From the NCBI GenBank assembly GCA_905331475.1, contig CAJNYU010001813.1:1-64000 (forward strand): DNA of 64,000 nucleotides, written 5' to 3'. The notes under the pieces were generated by a model, which saw only the letters and a program-made list of their open reading frames with translations, was not told the origin of the DNA and made no database searches. The position numbers and the translations under genes are program-made. Positions 1-11,149 of the stretch are shown piece after piece. The DNA comes from Rotaria socialis (lineage: Eukaryota > Rotifera > Eurotatoria > Philodinida > Philodinidae). Position 1 is the stretch's first letter. Every line of letters starts with the position of its first letter.

Positions 1-280
1 CCCACGGGGGCCCCCCACCCCCCCCCCCCCCCACAGACCGTTACAGAGAAATTAGTTAATCAGTTAATTGGTTAATTAATTAATTATTAATTAATTTCTC
101 TGTAACGGTCTGAGGTGATTTCTGAATTCTCTGTAACAGTCTGTGATGATTTCTGAATTCTCTGTAACGGCCTGTGATGGTTTCTAGAAACTCCATACAT
201 CATAATACAGACCGTAATAGAGAAGCTCCACAGACCAGCAGTGACAGTAATAGACGAATTCCAGAAAAGAAGTTTCATAG
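1..280. repeat. Inverted repeat plus 31-bp tandem repeat at window edge
   Basis: After a poly-C tract (1-32, possibly an assembly or contig-edge artefact), a 21-bp perfect inverted repeat pairs 34-54 with 92-112 around an AT-rich loop. The right arm runs into a 31-bp tandem unit (97-127, 128-158, then a partial unit to about 187) that carries the same CTGTAACGGTCTG core. Degenerate inverted copies of the core follow at about 213-235. This looks like the end of a repeat or transposon. No coding content is supported. Confidence 0.75.
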
Positions 281-3200
281 TGTTTCACACTTTTAATCCC
301 GAAGGGATTGCGCTAACAGCTTTCTAAAGTAGCGTGCTTTTTTAGATCTTTTTTTGCAGCAATCCAAGTTTTTCTTCTGAAAGCAAAAGTCTTAGAACAA
401 AAATAAATATTACAACCGATACACCTCATCGAGGTCTATTTTGGTATAATATCGAGTTAACATGGTCTAACGCCTGGGCGAATCGTATTCGAACAAACGC
501 AAATCCTGACCTAAGATATTGTATGTAATTTGACTCATAAAATCATTCTAGAGAGTCTATTTATGATGATCATACTGACAGATTCATCAAAACTGTATCA
601 TATTTCTGATTGAGAACGAATACTATTCATTCTATTGTAGATCTCCTTTAAATCTTGTAGTGGGCGGCAATGACTGGTACTGAAAAATGACTAACCGCTC
701 AACTTCAGATGTAGTTATTTTGTTCGGTTAAGCAAAAAAATTGCATAAAACCTAGCTTGATTGGCAGTCTTGCACTAAGATTTCATTCACGGTAACTTCA
801 CGAAAACGTGAAGGTTACAGATTATTCAGGCACCAATTGATATTATATTTTAACACATGTACAGTCACTATTCATAATAGTTTGTAAATACTCAGGAACC
901 TTAGAGCATTCATTTTAAACTTTTCAGAAAGTTATCGAAAGATGCAAATGAATCCCAATGAAATTAGTGATGATAAACAATGGTTGGCATTTTCTTTCTG
1001 GAACTTTCCTTTAAGTTTAGCTCCACAATTTTTTCTAATCACGTGAAACCTATAAATCATGCAGCTTGTAAATAAATTAGATTGATCGCAAAAGTACCTG
1101 AAATTCATGTTGAAAGCAGTCAGTCGTTATTGGTGCCGATGAAAGACTAGTCATTTCTATGAAATTTGTTAAATTATAATAGTTCAGGCTATTAAAATCT
1201 GTGGAATAATTGTATACTCTCCGGTTTGGAAAGATTGAAAAGTTATCCAAAAGTGACAAAAAATTGAAATTTTTTTCCAACGTCACACTAAGACATAGTT
1301 GCTAATTTCAGCCTTGAAACATCTGAAATTTATATCTGATGAAAAATACGTCTTAATTAATTTTGATATTCTCTATTATTGGAGAAATGCTTTATTGAAA
1401 TGATAACAAATGCTGATTTAATGTATCTTTGCTACAGATATGGAAAATCAGTTTCCAAAACAAAATGTAATCCCGTCAAGAGGAAAAAACTAAGTCTTCC
1501 GTGGTTCGCAGTACAGTCAAGTAGACTTGAGTTACAGTTTTAGAAAATAAATAAATAATACAAGTGTTAAAAAGCATTTTAAATGTTAGACAAAGAAATT
1601 CTGCAACATGGCTTTCTAAATAGGTACAGACGATTGAATAGGTAAACTCACCGAGATAGAGACCAAGCAATGCGGTCCCACAAATCTCTAATCATAAGAT
1701 ATTATGTTCCAAATCTTGGCCACCTGAATTAAACTATGAGAAGACTTTACAAGATCTTGGAATTATATAACCAAAAAGTTCTTTATAGATTGATACTGAA
1801 TATTTTACATTTAGCATTGAACTTGGTGAGTACTGAATGACACGAATCGATAGATGCCCATGGAAAATAATCGAAAATAGTAGTTGAATACCTGCTGATC
1901 TTTTTACATTTTCGCCGACTACAAAGACTGATTTGAAAAATAAAATCAGTAGTTTTCTAGAGCAAAAAACTCTTTATCGAATGAGTCGAAAACAGCGATT
2001 CCGTGGTCTTGGAAAGTAACCTAAGCAGAGGTAGATACCTTGTTCAATTTATTATAATATTATGAACCACTTATTATTTATCATCTACATTTTCTTTTTC
2101 TTCTTGTTATGTATATATTTGCTCGTATTGTAATTATAATTGCTTGTCTAAATTTTCCTTTGTGCTTATATATATATATATGAGATTGATTTTAAAATCC
2201 AGTTGCCTTTCAAAGTCAACTTGCATATATATTTTTTGACTGTAGCTACTAATCTTTCCTCCTTCGTATTTTTCTAAACATACTCATATCTTTCACTTCC
2301 TTCTTCTTCATACACATCTGTGGTCATGTATTCTACTTCTGTTTCACTATTACTTACAGTCACGCATATCATTCATTCAAATTATTCTGTTCGTCTCTAT
2401 ATTACTATCTTAGTGTTAATTATCTTCTTCTTGTTCATCACTACTTTATTATATGTTACTTCATAGTGGCATCTGGACTTATATTTGATTGCATCATGCT
2501 TCGCTCTGTCACCAAAAAACCTTCTGTATCCTTCATTAATTTATCGGATTTTTCCTTTTATTTCATGTACCTAATCAGGCGCTCTTGTCAATATTTATTG
2601 AAATTTCTTAATAACAACTTCACCTGATAGTAAATATTAAATGTAACCCATGACGGCAAATATCATCTATATCAATAGTAAAGAAAAATATCATAGAACC
2701 GGATTTTACTTTCTGTCCTAGTACTGTGCTGCAGTTGTTGGTCATTGCGAACAATCAGATCAATATGTTGCTCATTTTCTCATTTCCATGTGAACACATA
2801 ACGATGAATTCTTATTCTATTATCTTATCGAAATCAAAATCAAAATCAAAATCAAAAGTGTCTTTTTAATGTTTGATTTTTAATCTGCTCATTTAGTTAC
2901 AATTTTAAATACTACTATCTAAAAACAGCATTATTTTTATGCCATGAGACAATGAATATGAAACGTGTACACATCAGTTACAATTGAGCAGCTACTCATA
3001 TATGTATTCAGCGTAGATGAGGTAGACAAATCTATTCACTAAACAGTTAAATAGATTAAAATATGAAACGAATAGTAGTAAGACTACTATTGGTGCTGGT
3101 CTTAATCAACTAAAGTAGGTTGTGTTTTCTTCTAGAATGAAAATAAATCAGCATCTGAAACTAATAGTTATGATATTGCTCGTTACGACGACTTAAGACT

Positions 3201-3971
3201 TGCTAAGGGCAAGCAAAAAAAGCAAAGAAAATAAATAAAATAGAATTGTATCAATGATCATAATAAATATAGACATCCAATCTTTTTCTTATAAATATTT
3301 ACTTAATTTCTTACTGTATAATAAACATAAAATGTTTCTTTTTTTGTATCAATAAAAACCTAATAGTTTATTGAGATAGAAAATCGATATGATTACAATA
3401 GCATCCTAAATTCAGCTGAAATACTAAAGTTTAACTTAAAGATATGTATTAATCAACTTTTAATTATCAATAAATATTGGAAAAATTGCTGAACGAGGTA
3501 AAAATTATTCACTGATATTAATTACTCTGTATTTTTATTACTCTGGGCATTTCCTTTTTTTCTTTCCTTTTCATTTTTTGCAATAAATGTTTTATGTTAC
3601 AGTAGATAATGTTGAGTTTTTAGATATTCTTTCAGCTGCATAATTGATAAAAATCAAGAAGCATAATTATCAATGAGCTCAATACAATGAGTTTTTATTG
3701 AACCTCTGTAGACAAAAAAAAGAACTAAATAGCAAAATTCAACAGATACAAAAAAGGAAAAAGTCATTCAACGAGCAGAATCTTTTAAACACATAAAATA
3801 TACGTATACACATGATTGTTTTTGTTTGAGGCATGTCAATGAGTAAAGCTGAGCATGAAACGCGAGTTGATATAAACTCTACAAGTATATTCAACCGTTT
3901 CTATAGAAGAAGAAAACAGGAAAATCAATTGTATCAATATCACAGGCGTGCGCGACAAATAAATTCAATGA
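281..3971. other. Intergenic, no gene recognised
   Basis: AT-rich sequence with only short, unconvincing open frames. It holds a short bulged hairpin at about 791-816, a TA tract near 2169-2181 and an AAATCA hexanucleotide tandem at about 2830-2856. The right end should carry the 3' UTR of the minus-strand calmodulin-like gene. Confidence 0.6.
2830..2856. repeat. AAATCA tandem repeat
   Basis: Four to five consecutive copies of a six-base unit in intergenic DNA. Confidence 0.85.
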
Positions 3972-6900
3972 TTATTTACCCATAACAACTTTAACAAGTT
4001 CTATATATCAATCAACGAAATATTGTAATTAATGAAGTTTATTATAAAAATCTACCTTCATAACGGATGATTCCATTACCAGCTATATCTATTTCATGTA
4101 GCATTTCGTCTACTTCATGATCGGAAAATTGTTCACCCAGAGTAGTCATCACATTCCTAAAAAAAGAAGAATTGATCCAAGTTTCTTTTGATAAAAGTAA
4201 ATATTTCCATTACCTTAGTTCAGCTACCTTGATAAAACCATTTCCATTCTTATCAAACACACGAAAAGCTTGTCTTAGTTCATCCTCTTCGTTATGTTCA
4301 TCGGCTCGTTTAGCCATCATTTGAAGAAACTCATTAAAATCGATTAATCCTTTGCCTACAAAAAAGAAATTAAATTAAAAATGAAAATGAAATATAAAAC
4401 GTAATGAACAAACCTTCACAGTCGAACTCGTTGATTAATCCTTTCAATTCATCTTCTGTGGGATTTTGCCCAAGTGTTCTCATTACACTTCCGAGCACTT
4501 TGGGACTAATGGCACCGTCTGAATCTTTGTCGTAAAGAAGAAACGCTTGTCGAAACTCTACAAAAATAAAAAATCTCTCATCGTTTAGAAATTATCTTAC
4601 TCATATTCTTACCTTGAATTTGTTCTTCTGTGAAATGCTCGAGCTAAAACAAATCCAAATAAAATTAAACGGGCAAAAACTAGCAATTCTTGTGTGAAAT
4701 TTTGTGTCAAAATTTCACACAAGAAAATGGTCTCTGTCTATCACAAATGCATCGATGTTTTATGAAGTAAACCTTTGATATATCAATGTAACAGAAGATT
4801 TCTTTTTTCTATTTTCATCACTTGTTAAAAATCAATATTTATGCACTCGAAGATAAAAATGTTGATGAGATTAACAGAAAAACATTGAAAAAAAACGAAG
4901 ATTTATTATTAAGTTTCTGTGAGTGAATGAGAAAGAAACAAAGGAAAACATATATGTTTTGATGATAAAATTTAATTTCATCTACAATTGGAACATCAAT
5001 TAAACAATCAACAAATAGAATATGCCCATAGATAATAATATATAACTATAATAGAATGTCTACGTCAAACCAACAAAGTTATTAAAAATGAGTTGACCTC
5101 ATATGAAACAGATCAAACAGTATATCTATACAACAATATCAAGATAGCAGAAACGAATAGATACTAACAAACATTCAGAAGATTCAATCTGCATCTATCT
5201 AGAGAAAGCTCAACTTCAAACGTGTCTACTTATGTTAAGCTAATCTAAGTGTGGTCACTTTGACTTTGCTATCATAAAAAATCGAAGATTTTTTGCAATA
5301 AATGATAATAATTAATCCCAAAATAAATCTTAAAAATAAATGTACTAATTTTTCTTTCGTACCTTAAATTGTAATGGATCATATGCATAGAGAAGATCCG
5401 AAGATATTTGTTGGTCTATATTTTGATTACCTCGAATACTTTCTGGAATACATGCTATGCAAAATGTTTGATAAAAACATTTAGCCAACATTGATCGTTC
5501 AGAATGATAACTACTAGTAACAGTAGTTGCTTTATCAGCTGTACAACTGCTTCGGTAAATTGAATAGCACGGACCTATTTTGTCTGTTATCCAAGTAAGA
5601 ATATTATTTGAATGATACTTATTCTCATTTTTAAAATGCTAATGATTGATGAGAAAATCGATGAAACACCGATCAATTGTTGTTGCATGTGTTACGGTTT
5701 TTCTTTTTCATCTTGTTGACGTAGATTGGTATTTCGATTAGCGTCATTATTCTTTTTTTTTACAAAAGACTGTGCATGTAAGTGTCACATATTTTTTCAA
5801 AAAAAAGCAAGAGATATAAAAAGAGAAAGGAAATACTGCCATTGACGTTACTTTGAAGCTATCACTAACCGATATTAGTAACGAACTATAGTAACGGCAG
5901 CAGGTGCCTCATATGAATACATCGTAACAACGATCTAGTTCCGTTTTTATTCTTGTAGAAAAGATAAATCAAACGGTTGAATAGAAATAAATGAAAACAC
6001 GAGAACAATACAAGAACGTTCCTCAGCCGCAAGACAAGAAATATCTAATTACCACTTAATCTTATCATGCCAACACGTTGAGTAATCAATTGACATTCTT
6101 TTTACATAGCAAATGATAAAAAATGATCTGTAATCATTTAGTTTTCTTCAATCTTTCGTCCCTTGCAATCCAAAACATATTAGAATAGACAGTTTCCTAT
6201 TCTACGATGATTTTATAAGTCAGCATTTACATTCTTTATTGTCTCTTATCTTATCTTATATAAAATAACAATAATATATAGCAATATTCTCATTGAATAT
6301 TTTCATAAATTTCGATTCTAAAAAAAATAGCACCTGGTGACTGTAAAAGTATTTTTATACAAAGCTTTGACTTAAGATCATTTTCTTCTTTTTTTCCTAA
6401 ATAGAAATGTGAGAGAAACAGCTGTTACGTTTTTTTCATGGTCATTTAAGAAAAAATATTTCATTGATGCATTTATCTACACATGTCACTGGTAATCATC
6501 AAAGAAAGAAGATTGTCAGCCTATCAAAATTAGTCGAGACAAAGCAGTTAGAAAAAAAAGCCTTAGCAATGATGAACAACAATCCATCATTTTCGTCAAG
6601 AAAAATGATAATGACATTATTACTAAACAGTAAGAAAAAACAGATAGAGCAGACGTAATAACAATCAGGAAACTATACAGTGATGTCGTCGTTTTGTGTC
6701 ATAGTCTCTGAATGACGATTCAAAAAAGAAAACAGTAAATGAACGAAACACTTATTTTATTCGATCGAATGAGTTCCTTCGATTAACTTTTTTTGCATTA
6801 TATGAATGATAAACTGTAATATTCTTTTTGTTATTTAGCAAGAAGCATCAAGAAAATAAATAAGTTCTATATAGAATATATTTTATTATAAATTGAGAAT

Positions 6901-7285
6901 AGATAGAGTAGTAATTATTGTTACTACATACGTTGGGAAAAAAACTACATGTCACATTTTTTGTGATTTATCTGACATTCCTAAACAACAGAAAAGAAAA
7001 CATGAAAACAGCAGGCATCCGCATGTTACCATTCAAAAACCTAATCGACAAAATACCAACAGTTTCATATAGATATCTTTATATTCATATAGCTAGTGCT
7101 AATTTGTTTCAAAAGTCAAATTCATCACGAAGGATAATCTAACTCGAGTTTGATCACAGACTTTAGAGAGTTTCATTGAACAGCTTTGAAAAGAATAACT
7201 TACCCAATCGGTGACACTTGCCGGCGGTAGACTGGTGGACAACTTGTTCATGTGTTGTTATAGTATTATGTGCATTGCCGCCCAT
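3972..7285 (-). CDS. Calmodulin-like EF-hand protein with N-terminal extension
   Basis: Seven exons on the minus strand: 7204-7285, 5363-5583, 4613-4643, 4414-4557, 4214-4355, 4056-4156 and 3972-4000. All junctions are GT-AG and the joined length is 750 nt, giving 249 residues. The C-terminal half is calmodulin-like with four EF-hand loops near residues 121, 157, 194 and 230. Loop 1 ends in Val rather than Glu at position 12, so it is probably weak. Loops 2-4 look competent, although loop 4 has Ala at position 3. The ending [10 protein letters not shown] resembles the calmodulin tail. The first ~110 residues are a Cys-rich extension unlike calmodulin, starting MGGNAHNT, a possible N-myristoylation signal. 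The four 3' EF-hand exons are sure. The join from exon 2 to the first exon across a 1.6-kb intron rests on phase agreement and splice sites only. An internal Met at 5489-5491 is the alternative start. Likely a calcium sensor, perhaps membrane-anchored. Confidence 0.8.
4644..5362 (-). other. Intron of the calmodulin-like gene
   Basis: A 719-nt intron, longer than the usual 50-75 nt here. It holds the perfect hairpin and otherwise AT-rich sequence. Confidence 0.7.
4687..4725. repeat. Perfect 18-bp hairpin in an intron
   Basis: Bases 4687-4704 are exactly complementary to 4708-4725 with a 3-nt TGT loop. It lies in the intron just upstream (on the minus strand) of the 4613-4643 exon of the calmodulin-like gene. 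Confidence 0.95.
5584..7203 (-). other. Putative first intron of the calmodulin-like gene
   Basis: A 1.6-kb interval between the putative first exon and the Cys-rich second exon. Open frames inside (for example 6464-6658 and 6918-7142 on +) are low-complexity and unconvincing. If the first exon is wrongly assigned, this is the upstream intergenic region. Confidence 0.45.
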
Positions 7286-7504
7286 AAATGGATCGAATTC
7301 ATTCGTCCACTTCGTACGGTTGTTCTCAATGCTGAGTCTAGATCAAGACTTTTTCGCTTTTGCTTTTGTTTTTTCTATATTTATTATGCAGCTACGAAGA
7401 AAAACTTGCTTTACTCTTTATGTTGGCTGTTGATAAATGAGTGTTGATAGATCTTTGAGAGTTTTTTTCTTGTTTGTCTGTCTTTTCTCTCTCTCTCTCT
7501 CTTT

Positions 7505-7536
<32 letters not shown>

Positions 7537-9191
7537 ATGTGTGTGTGTGTTTGTTATTCGATCTATCTATGCATATGCACATTATAAACGAGAGGGAAAT
7601 CTCGAGCTCGCTAATAATACATGAGACAAAACAGAAAATGGTAAAAGACAGAGAGAGATACATAGAACATGATATTATGAAAGACAGCAACGAGTGGTAC
7701 CATCGTTAGGCAAAGAAAAGAAACTATTATGTCGTACCATAAGCACTAGTAATACAATACCTTTAAGGCACATGTCTAATTTAGACTAAGGTAGAATTAG
7801 ATATCTATTGATCCAGATAAAATACCAAATACTTAGGTGTGGCGGGTATAAGCATGTCTGCAGTGATTTTTCTACGAAAATAGCAAACTATTGTATTATT
7901 GATTAAATATCGTTGTTTTGTTAGTGAAAGAGAATGAAGAATATTTTTTATTACTTATATTTATCAAAATGATACTATTTGTCAATCTTGATGTAAAACC
8001 AAATAATTTTTTTTGCTTGCAAATTATTTGAAACCTACGAAGATAACTAGCAAACATCGAATGCCAGTGTTCTAACCAAAACAATGTCTAATTATCAACG
8101 ATATTATAATGCAGTTTACTTCCAATAACGTTATCAACCGTCTCCGATCAAAAAAGTATCAACTTAATGCGTACTCATCTTTCTGAAATAGCTCACTTTG
8201 TTGTTACTAAATACTGAGAGGGTGTGTAACGCCTTGATAAGGATTAGAGAGGCAACTAATAAAAATGCCAGGTGCCATAGTATTGGTTATGGCAGAATTA
8301 CAGCAATGGAAATTAAATACTATTGAATATTGAAAGAAGATCCAATTGTTTATTCAATGAACAGAAATACTTGAGAATAAGAAGAACTCCACCAGCAAGT
8401 AGCTGGCACGAGTTAGAACGATTGTAAGGAACAATCAAGTAGAAAGAAAGGTAATATGGAATTAATCAAAAAGATGATTCTTTTAGATAGAGAAGAAAAA
8501 TAGTAGCTAGAGAAGATACGCTCGAATGATGAGCGAAGCATGTTGAAAGAATAAGTATAGGTAATATCTCAGTGAAAAGAGATATATGAAGAAGCTTGAA
8601 GAAAAAAGAGAAGAAAAAGAATAATGAATTAACAATATTAGGCGTAAAAACAAACAAGAGAAAAAGATAGGGAAGCTAGAAAAAGAAACAAACAGGCACT
8701 AAGATAACATCAGTGACGCTTGTACCGTCACAGGGTGATCCCCTCATACAGCAAAATATAACTGTATTAATTAATAGAAAGAAATAGGAATGACCTAGTT
8801 CAGATCAGTAGGAAACAATGTCTTATTTGATAAGACTAATGAAAAAAACCTGGTCTTGATTTATACTGCAAATGAATTAATGTTTGCTATTCTCGATATA
8901 CAATAGAACTGATTTTATTTTGCCGTGAGTGTCAGTCATACAAGCCCATAATCATATACTATAAAGGTCAACTTGATAGCAATATTATAACTATAATTGG
9001 CAGTGCAAATGTAAGTATTCGTATGATTTGTTGATTTAAATTATTATCAAGAACTTCATTCACATTAATCTATTTCGCTTTTTGATGATTAAGTTTGACG
9101 TTTATGATATATCAATATGAATAGAATTATCTTTTCGAGCATAAAGTAAAAATGTTTTTATCTTGATAGCATCGCAAGAGAAAAGGAAAAG
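7286..9191. other. Intergenic, no gene recognised
   Basis: Apart from the compound microsatellite I see only purine- or pyrimidine-rich sequence and short frames. The left end would be promoter and 5' UTR of the calmodulin-like gene. Confidence 0.5.
7485..7551. repeat. Compound (CT)n(TA)n(GT)n microsatellite
   Basis: Three adjoining dinucleotide tracts. They create overlapping low-complexity open frames on both strands that should not be annotated as genes. Confidence 0.95.
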
Positions 9192-10041
9192 CTAATTTAA
9201 AAACAATCTTGAAGAAGATAGATTCTGACTTTGTACTGGAGAAAATGTCACTGTATTTGTTTGAACTTTAGCATTTCGTCGTTGTCCATAATCAAATGAT
9301 GTTTGAATAGCAATTGAAGTCTGGGATCGCCGATCTTTTACATTGTTTGTACTCGAGTTAGGTAGACAGTTTTTTACCATAGTTGCAGCCTTTTTTTCAG
9401 GAATAAGATGATTAACATCATCCATTGCCACAACACGATCTATGATATCTAATAATGCAGATCGAACATCGTAGCAAAAATAAAAGTCAGCTGTAGTTAA
9501 AATATATTTGACATGAGAAGTATATTCGAGAGAAGACCTAATCAGAACCTAAACAGTTATACTTAGCTAAAAAAATAAGCAAATGCAAACATTATTATTG
9601 ATGCTTGAGAAGACAAAGAAGAAAAGCGTATTGGATGACTTGCAATTAGTTTAGTATGCATGCTTTTTGATACGTAATTACCATTAAGATTCTTTTAAAT
9701 GATTTCATAGCTGATTAAATCAAAACGAAAGACTTACAAAGTAATGGCATGTACATTTGCTTTGTTTATCATATAAATTCAATGTTTGAACACAATTTGA
9801 AGTATTACCTAAAACGATCACAATATTGTCATTAACTCTAAACAAGATAACACGAAAGCGTTGTCAGAAATATTCATGTCCTCGAAGAGAAAATTTTGAA
9901 TTGAGAACGGAAAGACTAATATTGATTAATAGATTGCATACCATGACTTGGTGACATGTTATTAGCAGACGATTTTGAGTTTATTATTTGCTTTTTCTTA
10001 TTTGATCGACGACGTGTGAGTAAATCACAAAATAATTTCAT
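9192..10041 (-). CDS. Unrecognised gene, partial model of three exons
   Basis: Exon 1 (9942-10041) starts MKLFCDLLTRRRSNKKK and ends in a clean GT donor. Exon 2 (9738-9808) joins it in phase and contains a Cys-x-Cys-His cluster (KCTCHYF) before a strong GTAAGT donor. Exon 3 (9192-9490) begins after a CTACAG acceptor, reads DFYFCYDVRSALLDIIDRVV, then a polar, Ser/Thr/Gln-rich tail to a stop. Exons 2 and 3 are one base out of phase with the splice sites I can see, so a mini-exon is missing from my model or the gene is broken. I do not recognise the family. The protein would be small, with a basic N-terminus, an amphipathic middle and a disordered tail. Confidence 0.4.
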
Positions 10042-10415
10042 CGTTTCGACACACAAATCAAATTCGATTAGATGTGTCTTGAGTTTGAAAGTTGAGAAAA
10101 AAAAGGCGCATTGAAATTGCTTATTTTAGCTTATTCATTTATTCGCATTTTTTCTTCATTGAAAATTTGGTCAATTTGATTTTAACTATATTTGATCTAA
10201 TTAGTTCCATTAGATTTTATTTAAAATAAAATTTTCCCATGTATTATTATATTGGCCTTTTGTGTTTCTTACTGATCTGTTGAGTCATAAATTGAATATG
10301 CAAAAATCGATCTGTATACCGGTGTATAACAGTCTAAAAGTATATTTGTTTTATTTGATTTTTATTTCAAATAAATTGCAACTGCTTATTAGTTCAAAAA
10401 ACTTGAGTATATATA
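10042..10415. other. Intergenic, no gene recognised
   Basis: AT-rich sequence upstream of the minus-strand gene. The short + frame at 10262-10456 runs into the transposon and has no family likeness. Confidence 0.5.
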
Positions 10416-11149
10416 CAATGGTTTGCAAAAACGCTTGGAACAGTCTGACATTATGAACATTCAATATTTTCTAGACCCTCTTGAGGCTTTCTTTTGCAGT
10501 TATTTTAGATTTATATTAGGCAGATGATCTACTAAAAATCTTCATATATTTGATAAACTTCTATTGTATCTTGATATAACAATAATCTGATATAACAAAG
10601 ACGAGTTTTCTCAAATAACATAACATTTCTGTATTACATTATTGGAACATCCGAATTAGCTCTATAAGAAAAATTCACCGATATAAAAAGATACTACTGT
10701 GTATAATTAGTTGCTTATTTAAATAAGATCAGAACTCGTAGCTGTCTAAAATATCGAGCATTCAATGGTTGGAAATCTGCTCTTCATACCCAATAGAGCC
10801 GAAACTAAGGCCAACCTATTAAACGAGATAATCAAGTTATATGGAAAAAAAATTCTTGAAAACTATCGTGAATAAGAAGAATATGTTGTTTATACCGCAA
10901 AAGTCGCATGGCATTTAATTTTTCTTAAAAATTTAAACTGAAAAATTTATAACCAATTCGACTAATAGCTTAGGAGGTGGGTGTCTTTTGATTATAGAAT
11001 CAAACGAAGAATGAATCATGTATTGAATTAGATATTACACAGCTGTGAACTGATATCTTTTAAATCGAGATATATATTTCTGAAAACAGTTGAACTAGCC
11101 CCTAGCACACATTAAAGATTTGTTCCAAGTTTCTTTTTGCAAACCATTG
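10416..11149. mobile_element. Tc1/mariner-like non-autonomous element (734 bp)
   Basis: The ends are inverted copies of CAATGGTTTGCAAAAA followed by CTTGGAAC (10416-10441 and 11122-11149, with 2 extra bases in the right copy). TA dinucleotides lie immediately outside both ends (10414-10415 and 11150-11151), as expected from TA target duplication in the Tc1/mariner superfamily. No recognisable transposase is left inside, so this is a MITE-like deletion derivative or a decayed element. Confidence 0.8.

Noticed and set aside
7418..7709. Overlapping 90-codon frames on both strands
   Set aside because: Both are driven by the compound CT/TA/GT microsatellite and have low-complexity translations (poly Ser-Leu, Ile-Tyr, Glu-Arg).
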